Source: Intrasporangium calvum (GTDB lineage Bacteria > Actinomycetota > Actinomycetes > Actinomycetales > Dermatophilaceae). Taken from it: DNA of 41,578 nt. Shown here piece after piece: positions 7,201-15,290 of the stretch. Where the stretch lies: NCBI RefSeq assembly GCF_028446585.1, contig NZ_JAPFQL010000019.1, positions 1 through 41,578 on the forward strand, written 5' to 3'. Every line of letters begins with the position of its first letter. Within the stretch, counting starts at the first letter, position 1. The notes beneath the pieces were generated by a model. It had not been told where the DNA came from. It saw only the letters and a program-made list of their open reading frames with translations, and did not search any database. Both the position numbers and the translations under genes were made by a program.

Positions 7201-8295
7201 TCACGTGCTGACGACCGCGCGCTGGAGGGCCTCGACGACGGCGGTGGTCACCTCGTCGGTGGTGGCGTTCCCGCCGATGTCACGCGTGCGGACGCCTGCC
7301 GCGGTCGCCCCCCGAACGGCGGCCTCCACCCGAGCGGCCTCGGCGGCCAGGCCGAAGTGCTCGAGCATCAGGGCGCCGCTGGAGATCTGCCCGATCGGGT
7401 TGGCGACGCCGAGGCCGGCGATGTCCGGGGCAGAGCCGTGCACCGGCTCGAACATGCTCGGGAAGCGTCCATCGGGGTTGAGGTTGGCGCTCGAGGCCAG
7501 ACCGAGGCTGCCGGCGAGAGCGGACCCGAGGTCGGAGAGGATGTCGGCGTTGAGGTTGGAGGCGACGACGACCGAGAGGTCTTCCGGGTGCAGGACGAAC
7601 TTGGCACTCATGGCGTCGACCAGGACGCTCTCGGTCGCAACGTCCGGGTAGTCCTGGGCGACCCGGGCGAAGACCTCGTCCCACAGCACCATGCCGTACT
7701 GCTGGGCGTTTGACTTCGTCACGCTGGAGACCTTCTTGACGCGACGCTTGCGGGCCAGGTCGAAGGCGAACCGCATGATGCGCTCGCAGCCCTTCTCGGT
7801 GAACAGCGCGGTCTGGAGCGCGACCTCATTGCCCGGACCGCGGCCGCTGAGGTTGCGGCCGCCGAGACCCGCGTACTCGCCCTCGCTGTTCTCGCGGACG
7901 ACCACCCAGTCGAGCTCCACCTCGGCGGCCTTGCGAAGCGGCGAGGTGACGCCGGGCAGGAATGTGACGGGCCGGACGTTGGCCCACTGGTCGAAGTTCT
8001 GGGTGATGTTCAGGCGCAGGCCCCACAGGCTGACGTGGTCCGGGACGGTCTCCCAGCCCACGGCACCGAAGTAGATCGCGTCGTATCCGCGAAGGGTCTC
8101 AAGCCCGTCCTCCGGCATCATCCGGCCGTGCTTCGCGTAGTAGTCCGATCCCCAGGGGAACTCGGTCCACTCGAAGCGGAAGGTTCGTGACTGCTCGGCA
8201 ACGGCATCGAGGACTCGGCAGCCGGCGGCGACCACCTCCTTGCCGACGCCGTCGGCGGGGATCACGGCGACGCGGTACGTGTGCTCGGTGGTCAT
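7201..8295 (-). CDS. Tartrate dehydrogenase / D-malate dehydrogenase (decarboxylating)
   Basis: This 364-residue enzyme belongs to the isocitrate/isopropylmalate dehydrogenase family in the TtuC/DmlA branch, which oxidises tartrate or D-malate with NAD and a divalent metal. Family features include the N-terminal AVIPADGVGKEV, the central VVVRENSEGEYAG, the Lys-containing SSVTKSNAQQYGM, metal-site region SNLNADILSDLGSAL, and the nucleotide site MFEPVHGSAPDIAG. The full length is present. The gene lies between its likely LysR regulator (upstream, same strand) and the ruined dicarboxylate symporter (downstream). The organism may therefore keep the enzyme but have lost this dedicated transporter. 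Tartrate versus D-malate cannot be decided from sequence alone. Confidence 0.88.
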   Translation of the reverse strand: MTTEHTYRVAVIPADGVGKEVVAAGCRVLDAVAEQSRTFRFEWTEFPWGSDYYAKHGRMMPEDGLETLRGYDAIYFGAVGWETVPDHVSLWGLRLNITQNFDQWANVRPVTFLPGVTSPLRKAAEVELDWVVVRENSEGEYAGLGGRNLSGRGPGNEVALQTALFTEKGCERIMRFAFDLARKRRVKKVSSVTKSNAQQYGMVLWDEVFARVAQDYPDVATESVLVDAMSAKFVLHPEDLSVVVASNLNADILSDLGSALAGSLGLASSANLNPDGRFPSMFEPVHGSAPDIAGLGVANPIGQISSGALMLEHFGLAAEAARVEAAVRGATAAGVRTRDIGGNATTDEVTTAVVEALQRAVVST

Positions 8296-8383
8296 GCTTG
8301 GCCTCCATTGGCTCGGGTTGTCGATGCAGCCATGGAAGGACAGAAGGACTCATCCGTTCCAAGACCGAATCCGGATGCGAGTC

Positions 8384-8398
8384 ATAGGATCGGCCTAT
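8384..8398. promoter_or_regulatory. LysR-type T-N11-A dyad
   Basis: ATAGG-ATCGG-CCTAT is a perfect 5-bp dyad with T at 8385 and A at 8397 separated by 11 bases, the classical LysR-type binding pattern. It overlaps the last codons of the LysR gene and lies about 90 bp upstream of the tartrate dehydrogenase start, where an activator site would be expected. Confidence 0.6.
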
Positions 8399-9300
8399 AT
8401 GTGGAGGTTAGCCGCGTCGTTCCGGAGGCGGCGGGCCGTCTCGAGGAAGGCAGTCGCCACCGGAGTGAGGCCGGAGTGGCGATGCACCAGCGAGATTCGC
8501 AGCACGGAATGCGGTTCGATGGGCAGCACCACCAACCCGAGGCGCTCGGCCAGAGGGCGCCACGCCTCGGGAAGGACCGCATGCCCGACGCCTGCGTCCA
8601 CCAAGGGCAGGATCGAGGTGCGGTGGGCCACCTCGACCACCAGGTGCGCCGAGGTGCCGCGCGCTGCCAGGTCGTCGACAAACCAGCGCATCAGGGATCC
8701 GCGTTGTGAGGCCACGACCGGCTGACCAGCCAGGTGGTCCCGGCTGATCATCGTACGCCCGTCGAACACGGCCGCGCCTCGCGCGACCACCAGAACCAGC
8801 GGCTGCTCGTCGAGATGCACCACCCTCAGGCCTCGAGCGTGGAGAGGCTCGCGCGAGCCGACGAGGGCCACCTCGGCCGAACCCTTCTCGATGGCGTCGA
8901 CGGCCTCCTCGGGAGTGAAGGCGGCACCGACGTTGAGTGTCACTCCCGGATGCTCCCGCAGGAAGGATGCCGTCAGCGAGGCCAACGGCTCGATGCCGGG
9001 CGAGGGCATCGTCACCAGGTCCAGCCGTCCGGAGCGGACCCCACGGTGGGCGTCGACGAGGGCGCGGGCGGCGTCCAGGTCTCGCAGGACGGTCCGTGCC
9101 GCGCCGATCAGGTCACGCCCCGCCTCGCTGAGGACCAGACGCCGCCCCACCCGATGGAAGAGCGGAACCCCGAGCTCCGTCTCGAGGCTGTTGAGCGCCT
9201 GAGAGAGTGACGGCTGGGACACAAACAACTGCTCGGCAGCACGCGTCACGCCACCTGCGTCCACGATTGCGAGAAAGTAGCGAAGCTGACGAACGTCCAT
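8395..9300 (-). CDS. LysR-family transcriptional regulator
   Basis: This 301-residue protein has the LysR winged helix-turn-helix at residues 2-60 (VRQLRYFLAIVDAGGVTRAA, then SQPSLSQALNSLE) and a two-lobed effector-binding domain from about residue 90. The frame stays open upstream to about 9858, but the family N-terminus begins at MDVRQLRYF, so the ATG at 9300 is the correct start. It is transcribed in the same direction as the tartrate dehydrogenase 99 bp downstream, and a T-N11-A dyad lies at the junction. It most likely activates the dehydrogenase in response to tartrate, malate or a related acid. The ligand is inferred from the neighbour only. Confidence 0.88.
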   Translation of the reverse strand: MDVRQLRYFLAIVDAGGVTRAAEQLFVSQPSLSQALNSLETELGVPLFHRVGRRLVLSEAGRDLIGAARTVLRDLDAARALVDAHRGVRSGRLDLVTMPSPGIEPLASLTASFLREHPGVTLNVGAAFTPEEAVDAIEKGSAEVALVGSREPLHARGLRVVHLDEQPLVLVVARGAAVFDGRTMISRDHLAGQPVVASQRGSLMRWFVDDLAARGTSAHLVVEVAHRTSILPLVDAGVGHAVLPEAWRPLAERLGLVVLPIEPHSVLRISLVHRHSGLTPVATAFLETARRLRNDAANLHI

Positions 9301-9899
9301 GACTGCGCCTCCACTCGAGTAGGCCGCCGACACTAGCCGGCTCCGAAGCGTACGCCGCCGGAGAGTTCTAGCCCCCCTCGTTGGGTTTTTCTGCACGTCA
9401 TCCGTGTTGGATTGGGGCCGCGTTTCGGAGGGACGTTCATGGCCGGCCGTGACCTTTGCTGGCATGACTCGATTGGACGTGGGGATAGAGGCTCGATTGG
9501 AGCTCGACGTAGGGGCCAGCGATCGCCGGCCACGGGTACTCAACATCGCGGCCCTGTCTTGGGGACAGCGCTCGGACGATGTTGCCCTCGAACACCACGG
9601 CCTCGCGGAGTCCGCGTCCACGCCATGAGATTCACGCCATCCGAGTGGGATGTCACCGCAATGGCGACGGTCGTCCCCTCCGTCGTGATCCGACACCCCC
9701 ACTCCACCAACGTCGCAGGTCAGCACGCCTGCGAGTCCGGTGGTCACGGCCCGACGACGCGAACTTCTGCACGTACTTGCCACAGACGCCCGCAACCTGA
9801 CGGACAGATCCGCCCCGAACCGGTCACAGCCGGACGACTCCCGGTTCCGAAACCTCAAGAGGGATCAAACAACTCGCCCCGGGCTCATGAAAGATCTCC
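9301..9899. other. Intergenic region, no supportable gene
   Basis: About 600 bp upstream of the LysR gene hold only short frames without recognisable domains. A minus-strand frame continuous with LysR runs through part of it but has no family similarity that I can see. It may be decayed coding DNA. The LysR promoter should be near 9301-9400. Confidence 0.5.
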
Positions 9900-9935
9900 G
9901 GCCCGCAAGACCTTCATCCGAAGATCTTGCGGGCC
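9900..9935 (-). terminator. Terminator-like hairpin downstream of the tRNA-Tyr fragment
   Basis: GGCCCGCAAGA (9900-9910) pairs perfectly with 9925-9935, with an inner CTTC/GAAG stem and a 4-base ATCC loop. It lies 22 bp past the 3' end of the tRNA-Tyr fragment on the minus strand, so it is probably the original terminator of that tRNA gene. Confidence 0.65.
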
Positions 9936-9957
9936 AGATCCGGATTCACCGGACGAG

Positions 9958-10006
9958 TGGCAGGTGAAGGATTCGAACCTTCGTAGCTTTCGCGACGGAT
10001 TTACAG
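9958..10006 (-). tRNA. tRNA-Tyr (GTA) 3' fragment, putative attachment site
   Basis: On the minus strand this reads as the anticodon loop CTGTAAA (anticodon GTA at 10004-10002), the 3' anticodon strand, a long type II variable region, the T-arm GAAGG-TTCGAAT-CCTTC, and the acceptor strand ending ACCTGCC plus discriminator A. CCA is not encoded. Above 10006 the D-arm and 5' acceptor strand are missing and the 5' anticodon strand no longer pairs fully. A break within the anticodon arm is typical of tyrosine-recombinase att sites in tRNA genes. The piece is not a functional tRNA. It marks the junction of an integrated element lying to the right. Confidence 0.8.
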
Positions 10007-10265
10007 CCCGGGAGGCTCGTCGTGTTGACCTCTCGCGACTCAGTCGGATCCCAAACCTCCGCACAGTTTCGACACAGGTGGTCGACGCCGCCCCGAGCTA
10101 GTCGCCGCTGATCGGACCCGTGCGGCCCGCCGCGTCGCGCCGAGGATTTCCCGGAGTTTCCGCACGCGTCTTCGCAGATGTCCTGACGTCGAGAGATCGA
10201 AAGGGCGTCGCCAAACCATGTCCGCCGCCCCCCGAGTGACTTGACGCCGTCGCTGCCGGGGTTCC
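10007..10265. other. Element junction region without genes
   Basis: Between the tRNA fragment and the BREX promoter I see no credible coding frame or RNA gene. No integrase or excisionase gene reads toward the att scar here apart from the small helix-turn-helix gene at 10341. Confidence 0.5.
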
Positions 10266-10319
10266 TGCACATGCCGGTCCACGCTCGGCTAGGGTCGGTC
10301 ATACCCGGCCAAACCGGGT
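10266..10319 (+). promoter_or_regulatory. Putative BREX promoter with operator dyad
   Basis: A -35-like TGCACA (10266-10271) is spaced 18 bp from a -10-like TAGGGT (10290-10295), a form common in actinobacteria. Just downstream is a perfect dyad ACCCGG-CCAAA-CCGGGT (10303-10319), well placed for a repressor to block initiation. The small HTH protein encoded 21 bp further on is the obvious candidate regulator. Confidence 0.5.
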
Positions 10320-10340
10320 CTGGCAAAGTGAGGCTGTCAC

Positions 10341-10538
10341 GTGACTGAACCATGGCTGTCGGCGGACGAGGTAGCCCGCCACCTTGGCGTGTCCAAGGAC
10401 ACGGTGTACGCATGGATCGCAGACCGAGGCATGCCCGCGCACAAGGTCGGCCGCCTGTGGAAGTTCCAGGCCGATGAGGTCGACGAATGGGTGCGCAGCG
10501 GTGGTGCTGCTCCCTCGGACTCAAGGTTGCCCGGATGA
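10341..10538 (+). CDS. Small helix-turn-helix (excisionase-type) protein
   Basis: The 65-residue product is a MerR-like excisionase-family DNA-binding domain: WLSADEVARHLGVSKDTVYA is the helix-turn-helix, followed by the wing HKVGRLWKFQADEVDEWVR. It starts with GTG at 10341, preceded by GTGAGG. It is the first gene of the defence block and sits just after a dyad-containing promoter, so an autoregulatory repressor of the BREX operon is a reasonable inference. An alternative is a recombination directionality factor for the element, given the nearby att scar. Small HTH genes ahead of brxA are seen in other BREX loci. Confidence 0.8.
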   Translation: MTEPWLSADEVARHLGVSKDTVYAWIADRGMPAHKVGRLWKFQADEVDEWVRSGGAAPSDSRLPG

Positions 10539-10616
10539 GCGCACTGGTCGTCAGGCCCATGGCCCGGCGCCCCAGTTATCTTGATCGACTTTGTACAGGG
10601 CCGGATGGGGGTGCGC

Positions 10617-11222
10617 ATGATGACCGACCCCGCGGCGCGGTATGCACTTTCGTTCACTAGTGGCGCCCTCCTCACGCGCGAGGCGTCTGTCGCCGCCCCC
10701 GTCTACCTGCGCGAACACGACTGGGGCAAGGTCCGCGCTGCCATCGATGAGGACAACCTGCTGCAGTCGCGAACTAGGTCGGCTGGGGCCAGGCTCGCTC
10801 GGGAGGTCGTGCAGCGTCTCGCGGTGCTGACCGACGAGGAGCTCGAACTACTTCTGGATGCGACCCCGACAGAGCGCGGACACCTCATGTGGGCTGCCGC
10901 CTGCCGGCGCTATGCCTTCATCGGCGAGTTCGCCGAAGATGTGCTGCGTGAGCGGTTCCTTCTGCTTGCGCCGACCCTCGAACACGACGACTTCGACAGG
11001 TTCTTCCGAGGCAAGGCTTTGTGGCACGACGAGCTGGCGGAGCTCAGCGAGTCGACGCGGCTAAAGCTCCGCGCAACCCTCTTCCGAATGCTTCGTGAGG
11101 CGGGGCTGCTCACCAAGGATGGCCGCATCCTCCGGGCGGTGCTTTCAGGCCGTGTGGCGGAAGCGCTGGAGGCGCGGACGCCCAGCGATCTTCGCTTCTT
11201 CCCGACGGGAGGTCTCGCATGA
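10617..11222 (+). CDS. brxA: BREX protein BrxA (DUF1819)
   Basis: BrxA is a small helical DNA-binding component of BREX phage defence, here about 201 aa. The match is to the DUF1819 family: YALSFTSGALLTREA at the start, LTDEELELLLDATPTERGHLMWAAACRRY in the middle (given in pieces LTDEELELLL, TERGHLMWAA), and a C-terminal stretch on strand with FRMLREAGLL. I chose ATG at 10617 because a GGGGG tract precedes it; TTG at 10581 and ATG at 10620 are alternatives. It overlaps brxB by 4 bp, consistent with translational coupling in the BREX operon. Confidence 0.85.
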   Translation: MMTDPAARYALSFTSGALLTREASVAAPVYLREHDWGKVRAAIDEDNLLQSRTRSAGARLAREVVQRLAVLTDEELELLLDATPTERGHLMWAAACRRYAFIGEFAEDVLRERFLLLAPTLEHDDFDRFFRGKALWHDELAELSESTRLKLRATLFRMLREAGLLTKDGRILRAVLSGRVAEALEARTPSDLRFFPTGGLA

Positions 11223-11821
11223 CCAGAACACTCTCCATGAGTCAGCAGGAGAACCACTTGTTCGCCGTGTTGAGCAGCCAGCGCTTCCTGCAAATGGAGG
11301 GGCTCAGCAACGAGGTGCCCTTCTTCATCTACCCCTATCCGCCCGAGGCCGCGCTCGAGGTCGCCCAGGCCAAGAAGCGTGTGAAGAACAAGCTCAGCCA
11401 GAAGGGCATCACCGTCCGGGAGATCAACCTCTACGAGCTCTCGGTGGAGATTCTCAAGCAGCGTGGTGTCTGGGATCGCGTCCTCAAAGTCGAGCCCGAG
11501 ACAGACAAGGACGACTTCCGCGAGATGCTCCAAGGGATGCTGGACGCCCAGCTGCACATCGCGCCGGCGATCCGCTCGAAGATCCAGGACGGCGCTTTCG
11601 ACATCCTCTTCCTCACCGGCATCGGCGAGGTCTTCCCCTACATCCGGTCACACAACGTGCTCAACAACCTTCAGAGCGTCGTGACCGGCAAGCCCATGCT
11701 CATGTTCTTCCCCGGCCGCTACGAGCAGTCCGACACCCTCGGTTCCTCGCTCGTGCTGTTCCGGCAGCTGAAGGACGACCAGTACTACCGAGCCAAGAAC
11801 ATCCTGGAACAGGAAGCGTGA
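11219..11821 (+). CDS. brxB: BREX protein BrxB (DUF1788)
   Basis: This 200-residue protein matches BrxB (DUF1788), an essential BREX type 1 component of unknown biochemical role. Typical segments are VPFFIYPYPPEAAL near residue 38, FDILFLTGIGEVFPYIRSH near 130, and GKPMLMFFPGRYEQ near 160. Length is normal for the family. It starts in an ATGA overlap with brxA and ends 4 bp before brxC, so the three are almost certainly co-transcribed. Confidence 0.9.
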   Translation: MTRTLSMSQQENHLFAVLSSQRFLQMEGLSNEVPFFIYPYPPEAALEVAQAKKRVKNKLSQKGITVREINLYELSVEILKQRGVWDRVLKVEPETDKDDFREMLQGMLDAQLHIAPAIRSKIQDGAFDILFLTGIGEVFPYIRSHNVLNNLQSVVTGKPMLMFFPGRYEQSDTLGSSLVLFRQLKDDQYYRAKNILEQEA

Positions 11822-11825
11822 CCCG

Positions 11826-14800
11826 ATGCTGCTGAACGACATCTTCGCCAAGGACGTCCAGCGCCCGATCGAGGGCGTCATCAAGGCCGATGACGTTGCT
11901 CACCTGGGCACCGAGGTCGAGGAGTACGTCCTCACCAACGAGGCCGCCAAGGGCCTCGAGCTTCTCCTTGAGGCGTACACCAACTACACCAACGCCAACG
12001 GTGTCTGGATCTCCGGTTTCTTCGGTTCCGGTAAGTCGCACCTGCTCAAGATGCTCGCCCACCTCCTCGGCGACGTCGAGGGTCAGGACTTCGATCGGGC
12101 ACAGGTCATCGAGAGCTTCCGCTCGAAGGCCGCCGATGCCTTCCTGCCACCGCTTCTCGACAAGGCGGCGCGCATCCCGGCCAAGAGCCTGCTGTTCAAC
12201 ATCGACCAGAAGGCGACCCTCATCACCAAGGACCAGACGGACGCCCTGCTCAAGGTGTTCGTCAAGGTCTTCGACGAGAGCCGGGGCTACTACGGCAACC
12301 AGGGGCACGTCGCCCGCTTCGAGCGCGACTTGGACAGCCGCGGCCAGTACGAGGCCTTTCAGTCCGCCTTCGAGCGCATCGCGGGCATCCCGTGGACGCA
12401 GGGTCGCGAGCAGAGCGCCCTGGAGGGCGCCAACATTGATGCCGCGTTCGCTGAGGTCGACGGCACGGCCACCAGCGGCATCATCAAGCAGTACCAAGCC
12501 TCGTATGCCGTGTCCATCGAGGACTTCGCCGACGAAGTGAAGGCATGGCTCGACAGACAGGCCAAGGACTTCCGGCTCAACTTCTACGTCGACGAGGTGG
12601 GCCAGTTCATCGGCTCCAATACCCACCTGATGCTCAACCTCCAGACGATCGCCGAGAGTCTCAACACCAAGTGCGGCGGCCGCGCGTGGGTGATGGTGAC
12701 CTCGCAGGAGGACATGGACAAGGTCGTTGGTGACCGCACCAAGCAGCAGGGCAACGACTTCTCCAAGATCCAGGCGCGCTTCAAGACTCGCGTCAAGCTC
12801 ACCAGCGCCGACGTCGAGGAGGTCATCCGCAAGCGTCTGCTGGAGAAGAATGAGAGCGGGCAGTCCGCCCTCGAGGCGATCTACGCCAACCAGTCCGCAA
12901 ACTTCAAGACGCTGTTCGACTTCGTCGACGGCGCGAAGACCTACCGCAACTACACCGACGAGAAGCACTTCATCGGGACCTACCCCTTCGTCAGTTATCA
13001 GTTCCCGCTGTTCCAGGCCGCGATCGAGGGGATCTCGGACCACAACGTCTTCGAGGGCCGCAACAGCTCAGTCGGTGAGCGCTCGATGCTCGGCGTCGTC
13101 CAGCAGGTCGCCAAGGACATCGGCAATGTCGAGGTCGGCAGCCTTGCGACGTTCGACCACATGTTCGCCGGCATCCGCGCCTCGCTGAAGTCCGCGGCAC
13201 AGCGCTCGATCGACGTGGCCGAACGCAACCTCGACAACAAACTGGCCATCCGGCTGCTCAAGGCGCTGTTCCTCGTCAAGTACGTCGAGAGCTTCCAGGC
13301 GACGCCGCGCAATCTGACCGTTCTGGTCTACGACCGGTTCGGGCTTGACCTGCCCGCGCTCGCCGCCGATGTGAAGGATGCCCTGGCTCTCCTGGAGACC
13401 CAGACGTACATCCAGCGCAACGGCAACACGTACGAGTACCTCACCAACGAAGAGCAGGTCATTGAGGAGGAGATCAAGAACGTCGACATCGACTCCTCCG
13501 AGGTCAGCAAGAAGCTGTTCGACACGTTGAGCCAGGGCGTCATCAAGGTCAACAAGATCCGATATGCCAAGAACGGACAAGACTTTCCGTTCGGCTTCAA
13601 GCTCGACGACCAGGTGCACGGCCCCCAGCGCGAGCTCGCGGTGCACTTCATCACCCCGGAATACCCCTACGGACCAGAACAGATCCGGATGCACAGTGCC
13701 GGCAAGGACGAACTGCGCGTCATCCTCGCACCCGACGAGCGCGTGCTGTCCGACCTGCGCCTCCTGCTGAAGACGGACAAGTACACGAAGCGCAAGCAGA
13801 CGACCTCGTTGTCGGCAATCGAGGATCAGATCCTCCGCGCCAAGGCAGCGCAGAACCGAGAGCGTGAGAAGGAGCTCGTCCAGCGCCTCCACAACGCCGT
13901 CGGCACGTCGACCCTCGTGATCAACGCAGCCGACCTGCCCGTGTCGTCCACGGACGCGCTCGGCCGCGTCACCGAGGGCTTCCAGGAACTCGTCGGACGC
14001 ACGTACACCCAGCTGAAGCTCCTCGGTGGCGCCACCTACAGCGAGGCGCAGGTCGCCGGCGCAGCCAACCCCGATGGTGGGCTGTTCGACGCCGAGGCCC
14101 TGCTCAAGCTGGACCAGCCAGCACTAGAGGTGCTGGCGACGATCCTGCGCAAGGATGCCCAAGGCGAGCAGGTCACGATGAAGATCCTCGTCGACACCTT
14201 CCAGTCGAAGCCCTACGGCTGGGACCTCGCGGCCATCGAGGTCATCGTGGCCTCGCTGATCGGCAGCTCGAAGATCACCCTCACAGTCGACGGCAACGTC
14301 CTCAAGCGCAGCGAGGTGGCAACTGCCCTGCGCAACACGCAGAAGCACGGACACGAGATCATCGCTCCGCAGAAGACCTTCGACGATCGCAAGGTCGCCG
14401 CGTTCCGCAAGTTCGTCACCGACTTCTTCGACGAAGGCAACGCCCCGAAGGACCCGCTTGAGCTCGCGCGCCACGGCGCCGACAAGTTCCAGGGAAAGCT
14501 CGACGAGCTGAAGGCCACCGCCAGCGGCTCGCACTACCCGTTCGTCGAGCTGCTCAAGGGTCCCATCGGGCTCCTCGAACAGGTCGTGGGCAAATCCGAC
14601 GACTGGTATCTCGGCGCGTTCAGCCTCGGCGACGACCTGCTCGATGCCAAGGACAACGTCATCGACCCGATCCAGTCGTTCCTCAACGGCGCCCAGCGGT
14701 CGATTTACGATGACGCGGCTACCCTCCTGTTAACCCACAGCGGCAACCTCGGCTACCTGCCGGCGGGCAGCGACGAGACGGTCAAGTCCGCACTAGCTGA

Positions 14801-15290
14801 CTCAAACGCCTTCCGGGGCAACAAGATGGCCCAGTTGAAGACCGCGGCGGACAAGCTGCGTACCCAGATCGAGGCCGTCCTTGCCACCCACCGCGCCGAC
14901 GTCACCGCCGCCATCGACGCTCGCAAGAGCGAGCTCGTCGCCAGCGCCGACTATGCGAATGCGACGGCGGAGGCACAGCAGCAAGTGACCCGGCGCATCG
15001 ACGACACGCTCGCCCGAGTGGCCCGTGAGACCCAGATCGCGCTCATCCTCCAACTCGGATCAACCTTCGAGTCGAGCGACTACCCCACCCTCCTCGATCT
15101 GCTTGCCTCCTCCCCAGTCACGCCGAACCTCGATCCCGAGCCCGTGAAGCACACTGTCTCGGTCAAGACCATCAAGGTGCCCGGCGCATCCGGCGTCCTC
15201 GAAACCGAGGACGACGTCGAGCACTACCTCACCGCCCTGCGCAGCGCACTCATCCAGACCCTGAACGACGGAAAGCGAATCACCCTGTGA
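11826..15290 (+). CDS. brxC: BREX ATPase BrxC
   Basis: This 1154-residue P-loop ATPase is the large BrxC/PglY-type component of BREX. The N-terminus (FAKDVQRPIEGVIKADD) is characteristic, followed by the Walker A motif GFFGSGKSH at about residues 62-70 and an acidic Walker B-like strand NFYVDEVGQF near residue 257. The long C-terminal part includes helical segments. BrxC is required for both methylation and phage exclusion in studied systems, probably as a DNA-engaging motor. Its stop codon overlaps the start of pglX. Codons are strongly G/C-ended throughout, like the host. Confidence 0.92.
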   Translation: MLLNDIFAKDVQRPIEGVIKADDVAHLGTEVEEYVLTNEAAKGLELLLEAYTNYTNANGVWISGFFGSGKSHLLKMLAHLLGDVEGQDFDRAQVIESFRSKAADAFLPPLLDKAARIPAKSLLFNIDQKATLITKDQTDALLKVFVKVFDESRGYYGNQGHVARFERDLDSRGQYEAFQSAFERIAGIPWTQGREQSALEGANIDAAFAEVDGTATSGIIKQYQASYAVSIEDFADEVKAWLDRQAKDFRLNFYVDEVGQFIGSNTHLMLNLQTIAESLNTKCGGRAWVMVTSQEDMDKVVGDRTKQQGNDFSKIQARFKTRVKLTSADVEEVIRKRLLEKNESGQSALEAIYANQSANFKTLFDFVDGAKTYRNYTDEKHFIGTYPFVSYQFPLFQAAIEGISDHNVFEGRNSSVGERSMLGVVQQVAKDIGNVEVGSLATFDHMFAGIRASLKSAAQRSIDVAERNLDNKLAIRLLKALFLVKYVESFQATPRNLTVLVYDRFGLDLPALAADVKDALALLETQTYIQRNGNTYEYLTNEEQVIEEEIKNVDIDSSEVSKKLFDTLSQGVIKVNKIRYAKNGQDFPFGFKLDDQVHGPQRELAVHFITPEYPYGPEQIRMHSAGKDELRVILAPDERVLSDLRLLLKTDKYTKRKQTTSLSAIEDQILRAKAAQNREREKELVQRLHNAVGTSTLVINAADLPVSSTDALGRVTEGFQELVGRTYTQLKLLGGATYSEAQVAGAANPDGGLFDAEALLKLDQPALEVLATILRKDAQGEQVTMKILVDTFQSKPYGWDLAAIEVIVASLIGSSKITLTVDGNVLKRSEVATALRNTQKHGHEIIAPQKTFDDRKVAAFRKFVTDFFDEGNAPKDPLELARHGADKFQGKLDELKATASGSHYPFVELLKGPIGLLEQVVGKSDDWYLGAFSLGDDLLDAKDNVIDPIQSFLNGAQRSIYDDAATLLLTHSGNLGYLPAGSDETVKSALADSNAFRGNKMAQLKTAADKLRTQIEAVLATHRADVTAAIDARKSELVASADYANATAEAQQQVTRRIDDTLARVARETQIALILQLGSTFESSDYPTLLDLLASSPVTPNLDPEPVKHTVSVKTIKVPGASGVLETEDDVEHYLTALRSALIQTLNDGKRITL

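Noticed and set aside
9301-9858. N-terminal extension of the LysR frame
   Set aside because: LysR proteins begin at the MDVRQLRYF segment; the upstream stretch has no domain similarity.
9412-10101. Plus-strand frame containing EWQVKDSNLRSFRDGFT
   Set aside because: This is the antisense translation of a tRNA 3' region, a well-known false protein; the rest has no similarity.
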